Shown here: positions 52,401 through 58,400 of the stretch, piece after piece
Position numbering within the stretch: position 1 is the first letter of the stretch
How the letters are laid out: every line of letters starts with the position of its first letter
Assembly (NCBI RefSeq): GCF_032854445.1
Contig: NC_088299.1
Span: 14,937,608-15,001,607 of the forward strand
Length of the DNA: 64,000 nt
Source of the DNA: Liolophura sinensis
Lineage: Eukaryota; Mollusca; Polyplacophora; Chitonida; Chitonidae
Reading direction: 5' to 3'
Position numbers and translations under genes: made by a program
Notes under the pieces: model-generated
Told to the model about the DNA's origin: nothing
What the model saw: only the letters and a program-made list of their open reading frames with translations
Databases searched by the model: none

Positions 52401-55400
52401 TACACTTCATTTTGATTTGGTAGTCTAAATAAATAACACACATAAAAATATAGAAATGATATGCCTGAAGGACAGCATCAAGGTATAATGTACACGCACA
52501 GACTGCTGCAGCTTAAACGTACAAAGTGAGAGCTCACAATAAGGTCAGGACCATTATCATTTAACAAGGGACATTAGGGAATTCGAGAAGACAGGCCGAG
52601 ACGAAAAATAAGCAGCAATAATTTCTCAAGATTTCTCAATTTTGTGTATCTGGTTTGGCATATTTCATGTTGGTTTAAGCTTCATTTTGGAAGTCTTCAG
52701 AGAGTAATGGTTCATTTTCCATGGAAACCAGGTAAATTTGTCGGAGAATACGCCACCTTTATACACATAATCTCCATTCAGATTTGACCAGAAGCAGTCA
52801 TTATACCACCAGCCACCGTTGTAAAGCTTGGCACAGTTTCTACTTGATTTGTCATGGTCCCTGTCTCGCGTAGAGAATGCCATGCCATTCACAGATCCCC
52901 CATGACCTATGCTTTCGTGGAAACGAAGTCCGTCGCGTGCTGCACCAGTGACAAACTTGCCTAAATGGAGCCGGTAAAATCCCTGTTCATTTTCTATTTT
53001 AAAAGAGTCATAGATAGCATTGGCCGACCGTCCTTCCCAATCTCCTAACTCCACCATCAGTTTGTAAGACTTTTGTCTGCTGACATAGTGTATATTTTCA
53101 TTTCCTGGGTAATAAAGACAGAAAATATTATGACAACAATACGGTATAATGATTTTATTATGTTAGTAAAACTTAGAATATAAACTTAAGGTTGCATTGT
53201 TATATGTACTTTAACTAGGAATCAAACATTGTGCTTATTTTTGTATATACGTTTTTTGTAGGGGATTTTTGTTGGATAGAAGTATTGGTCATTTAAAGGC
53301 TGGTTGTTAACTACTGTGGGTGGTGAAGTAATTTTTATGGTCACTAAACTGGGTGAGATTCATTTTACTTGGGCATTATTAATGAAGAAAGAACGGAGTA
53401 CAAGAAGAGATGAAATGAAGTACAATTAAATTTGTTTTCAGAAAATATTTAGTTAATGACTTTCAAAATGGTGAAAACATTGTTGAAAAGTTTAAAAAAG
53501 TGAACTAACCAAGCCAGTACTCTGCTGAGGGTTTACCGAACCCATGTTTGTATTCTTCCCAGTCACGGTCAAAGGTCACCGATCCATCTTCCCTGCTCTG
53601 AAATACAGTCCAGCCGTCCTCACAAAACACTGACATCTTTGGACCATTTTTAGGTTGTATTTCAAAAACTCCATGCTTTCTGGAGATGTACTCATACACG
53701 TCCTGGCAGTCGCGTATGGCTGTAGACAGAAACACATGGGAGCATGTTACTTGTGCCTATCCTGGCAGTCACATATGGCCATGGATCACATGGGAGCATG
53801 TTACTTGTGCCTATCCTGGCAGTCACATATGGCCATGGATCACATGGGAGCATGTTACTTGTGCCTATCCTGGCAGTCACATATGGCCATGGATCACATG
53901 GGAGCATGTTACTTGTGCCTATCCTGGCAGTCACATATGGCCATGGATCACATGGGAGCATGTTACTTGTGCCTATCCTGGTAGTCACATATGGCCATGG
54001 AAAATATGGAAAAATGTGTAGATGTTCTGCTCTTCTGCATTCTGGCTGCAAGAATTTAGGGGAAAAAATGAAGGTCTAATCCTTTACATTTTTGACACTC
54101 CTCCGTGTTTCTAGAAGTGGAAATTATTGACCTGCTAATTAACTGTGAATGTCACAGAGATTACCGGTACCATAAAATGATTTCTTAAGGAATCCATTGG
54201 CAGGTAAATTAAGTTCCGATTGATCTAATGTGTCATTACTCCAGAACCTTTGACACAGTACCTGTAAGATCTAAGTATGGCCCAGAAGAGTGTGATATCT
54301 AACAGGAACATGTATGAGTGTCTGCTATTGACATAAGTCTGCTTGGCAGCTGGATACAAGTGGATCAACTTTGCTTTATTGATTGTAGGTGAACATAAGA
54401 TATCAGGAGTCAAGTGTGAGGGTTAAAGTAGATAAGATCAGGGCTGTTAATCCCAAAGCTGATAAAGTTAATCCCTTGAGGAGTGAAGAAGTGTGTAGAC
54501 ATGGTAACTTTGATGCTTTGTCTGTTGTTAGCGAGGCCTTCCCATGGGCTAACGTCTGGCTGACCTGTTACCCAATACTCATCATTTTCCTCACTGCTTA
54601 GAAGATCTCTGGCACAAGTGGAGAATTTTGAAGCACTCTCATCACTTATTTTTGTGGCGAAAGGAAGGCGTGAAAGACACGGTGAAGAAAAGCCAAAATT
54701 TCACCCATGGGTTAAGCTGGAGAGTAAGATTAAAGTAGATTGGGGCAGGGCTTGCGACAGGCTCAATTACATTATCCCGCTCTTTCAATGGAGGGGCCAG
54801 TTATGTCGTGCATCTGTTAGCCATTGTAAGCTTAACTTTACTCCGCTCTTGGGCCCCTAATTAAATTGACTGCGAAGCTTCATTCAGATATATCGATCTT
54901 GGACGAGAGTGAGGGGAGGTGGGGGAAGAGATGACGTACAGCGCTGACTGGTATGGAAACTGGCGTGCGGGGGAGTAGTAATGTGCTCCACTCCCCAGAG
55001 ACCTCTCACCCGGGTTACGCTAACACACATAAACCTTGCCTCGCTCTGAGCCAGCCAAGCTACCTAGGGCATGGTTGTAAGGCTGATAGGTGGTTTGTCC
55101 GTGACAGTATGTAAGCTCTTTTCAGGCCTCCCCATCAAAACTTGCGGGTGCTGTGAAAAACTTGACCAGCCAACATACCCTCATAAGCACACTTAAAAAA
55201 AGCCAAAGGAGGGTTTTCCAAATTAGGCTCATGCAAACCGTCTCATTTTACACCTACGTAACTGTAAAATACCTTTCGTTTTTTTCCAAGTTTTTTTTTA
55301 GTGAATGATGCATTTTTTCTTTGGAGTTACCTGGTATACAATGTGTTGTCTCTGGTGTATTTCAATAGTGGCTTTCTGAACTTGCAGCTAATTTGGGGAA

Positions 55401-58400
55401 TAACTCCTGTTTCCTTTGAGAAACAGTCAGGCACACTATTGTCTGGGTACATTTCCTGTAAAGATCAGTAGTATCAGGTGTATCTTCATAACATTCTACA
55501 AATCTGATGTGAGCAGTCAGATGCAAGAAATGAGGGGCATTAGAGTTTTATTTATTTTTGTTAATGTATGGGGTGTTCAAATTCACCTGTGGGTTTAAGG
55601 ACGGAGGAGAGCAAAGTGCCTTGAGTAATCCTGTAGCCAAGTACATTTTACCTGATACACGGTGTAGCTTAACAAGAAGTGAACAAATCATGTTTATATA
55701 ATACTGGTATAGAATCTTACCTGGTGGGTAAGTTTCATTTTTACGACAGACTTGGCGGTACCGATGGATGGCTCGTGTCTGTCCCCGAAGTTGTGACTCT
55801 AGCTTGTTGCGTCGTAATCGCTCTGTCTGTAACTGTCGCTTGAGAATGGACATCTGTTTATCCATTGTCTCCACGTTAATCTCATTCTTAGTTTCTACTG
55901 CATTTAATACCTGATCAAGTTTGCTTGATAAGTGAGCTATCTGGAAAACAGTGAAAAAAATTCATTATGACCTTTTTTTTTGACAGAAAGATTGACTTTA
56001 TGCAAATAACTTTTGCTTAATATTTTTGTAGTCTTTGGCATTTTGATTAACATCTAGTCTCAGCTATGTTTTTAAAGGGATTTTGCACAATACCAATATG
56101 TTGTACTCGCTGTTATAACTGAGTTTTAGCAGACTGTGTTATTGTTTTAAGTAGAAAATTAGGGGCCTCTGTGGCTCAGTTGGTTAGCGCACTAGCACAG
56201 CTTAATGACCCAGGAGTCTCTCACCAATGAGGTCGCTGTGAGTTCAAGTCTAGCTCATGCTGGCTTCCTCTCTGGCTGAAAGTGGGAAGGTCTGCCAGCA
56301 ACCTGCGGATGGTTGTGGGTTTCCCCCCGGGCTCTGCCCGGTTTCCTCCCACCATAATGCTGGCCGCCGTTGTATAAGTGAAATATTCTTGAGTACGGCG
56401 TAAAACACCAATCAAATAAATAAATAAATAAGTAGAAAGTTGTAGAAAGACCCTCAAGAGCATATTCTTTATACATGTGTATTGGAAATGGCCATACCTT
56501 TGGACTTCATCTATATTAACATGCATGTCAAACAGTTCTTTACAAAATCTGTAAGTCACATTTCTCATTGCTTTTTTTTCATAAAAGCAAGTCTAAGTTA
56601 GAGTGTGGGAAAAGTTAAGGAAAATTGATTTACAAAGTTTTGTGAAAGTGGCCTATGAGCAACTTACTTTTGTGTTTATTTCTTGGTTTGAACTATTGCA
56701 CTCTCCGATGACGTGATTGTTAGCCGATACTGTGAAGGCGTAGGTACAGGCAGCTCCGGAGCATGTCACCTGGGGCTGATTCTGGGACTGGGCGGCCAGG
56801 TGGCGCTCTATGGAGTTGAAGGCGCCGTGTCGCAGCATAGAGCGGATCATGTTGTCTCTGGAGAAGGACCTGTAGGCTGTGACGCTGGTGACCATAGTGT
56901 GACAAAGGAAAAGCAAGAAGAGATACATCATCGTCTTAAGCTCGCCTGGAACAGGCACCGTCCTCGCGTCTCGCCTTCCTCTTGTCTCCCTGAGGTTCTC
57001 AGAGCTGCAAGGAGGAAAAAAAAGAAAAAGGAAGGAAATATTAAGACGGCTGTAGAATAACTGTAATGAATACTACGGTCTGTTCTTCCCCTTTCCTGAG
57101 GGGTTCTCAATTCTGTAGCAGGGGGCTTGGGGGGTGTGGGTGGAACAGAAGAAATCAAAATAACAATGACATTTGTTAATATTGTTTGACTATATTTTCT
57201 CGTGTTTCTGAGATTCTCAGGCCAGCAGACAAAATGGTTAATAAGTTACTGTTTTATTACTTGCAGGAGAACTACAAGCCCACTGAAGAGGATCTAGCTA
57301 AGATTGAGCTCGTAATGCATGAAGAAGGTGAGAAGATGCCCGCCCCACAATCTAACAGGCCTCTGAACCCAGAGAGAGACAACTACAACGTCGACAAAAT
57401 CACTGAATGCTGGAAATGTTCTGCTAAGTTCTCGTCACGAAAACTGCTGGTGCGACACTTGAAGGAACACAACATCGACTTCCCTTTCAAATGTTATCTC
57501 TGTGACGCCTCTTTTGAAACCCGCAAAGAGTGTCTGCATCATCAGGAGCGCGTGCACTGCGAGGACTGGCCACAACTACGTGAGAAGAACAGGGTGGATG
57601 ATATTGAGGGCTTCTCAGAAGCGATGGAAGAGCTTGTGGCCAAGAATTACAGGGGTGGCGACCCAGAGACCAATGACATGTCCGATGTGGTTGCCGGGGA
57701 GGAAGCAGCCATTGATGCGGCAACCTCTGATTACATACAGCGTAAAGTCTACTGCTCGCTTTGCCCTAAAAGGTTCTGGTCCCTGCAAGATCTGCGCAGA
57801 CACATGCGTTCACACACAGGTAAATTTGCTTTCGAATTAATCCAGCTAACTCTTCCCACTCACATGGGTGCATTCAAACTTACACTCAAACGGCGAAAAG
57901 TTCTCCGATGGACGTTACAGTTTGGTTGATATCTGTTTTTCTTTTGCTGGAGAATAGAGAGAATTCGTTGAAATGGGTGGGTTTTTGCTGCTGTATAGTG
58001 GAGTTGATAAAAGTTTAAGAAATGTTTTTTCTGATTTCTGTCTAACCACAGTTACAGCTGGAAAGTGGTTGGTTCTGTGCATCATCTTTGGCGTACCGTC
58101 GTGCGTTCTTGTTAATGAATGACCTGTTTTTTGAAATCTTTACGTCTTTCCTATATGTCTAATGTTTTCATGTCAACTCTAACCTTATGGAGAATGCTGT
58201 TGGCTTTGTGTTTGCAGGTGAAAAGCCCTTTGAGTGTGACATGTGTCAAAAGAGATTCACTCTGAAACATAGTATGATGCGTCATCGCAAAAAGCACTTC
58301 GAAATGCCAGAATCCATGAGTGCCAGCGATGACGAAGATTCAGTTCACAACGAAGACACAGGTAATTATAGAATCTTTGCTCGTGCAATTTAAAATTACT

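Larger units (their letters stand above)
45620..52664. other. RREB1 intron 12, part left of the nested gene
   Basis: No supported exon. In order: a short GATACAGTTA repeat (46318-46465), a SINE fragment, a 40-bp array (47706-47866), a unique block with enhancer-like character (47870-48560), then a run of diverged minisatellites (48.8-51.85 kb). Confidence 0.65.

Noticed and set aside
53655-54079. Open frames of about 110-119 codons on both strands
   Set aside because: They come from the 54-bp array next to exon 3 of the nested gene; only the short exon part is real.
56713-57060. 115-codon + strand open frame
   Set aside because: It is antisense to exon 1 of the fibrinogen-domain gene, which has a signal peptide and splices properly.
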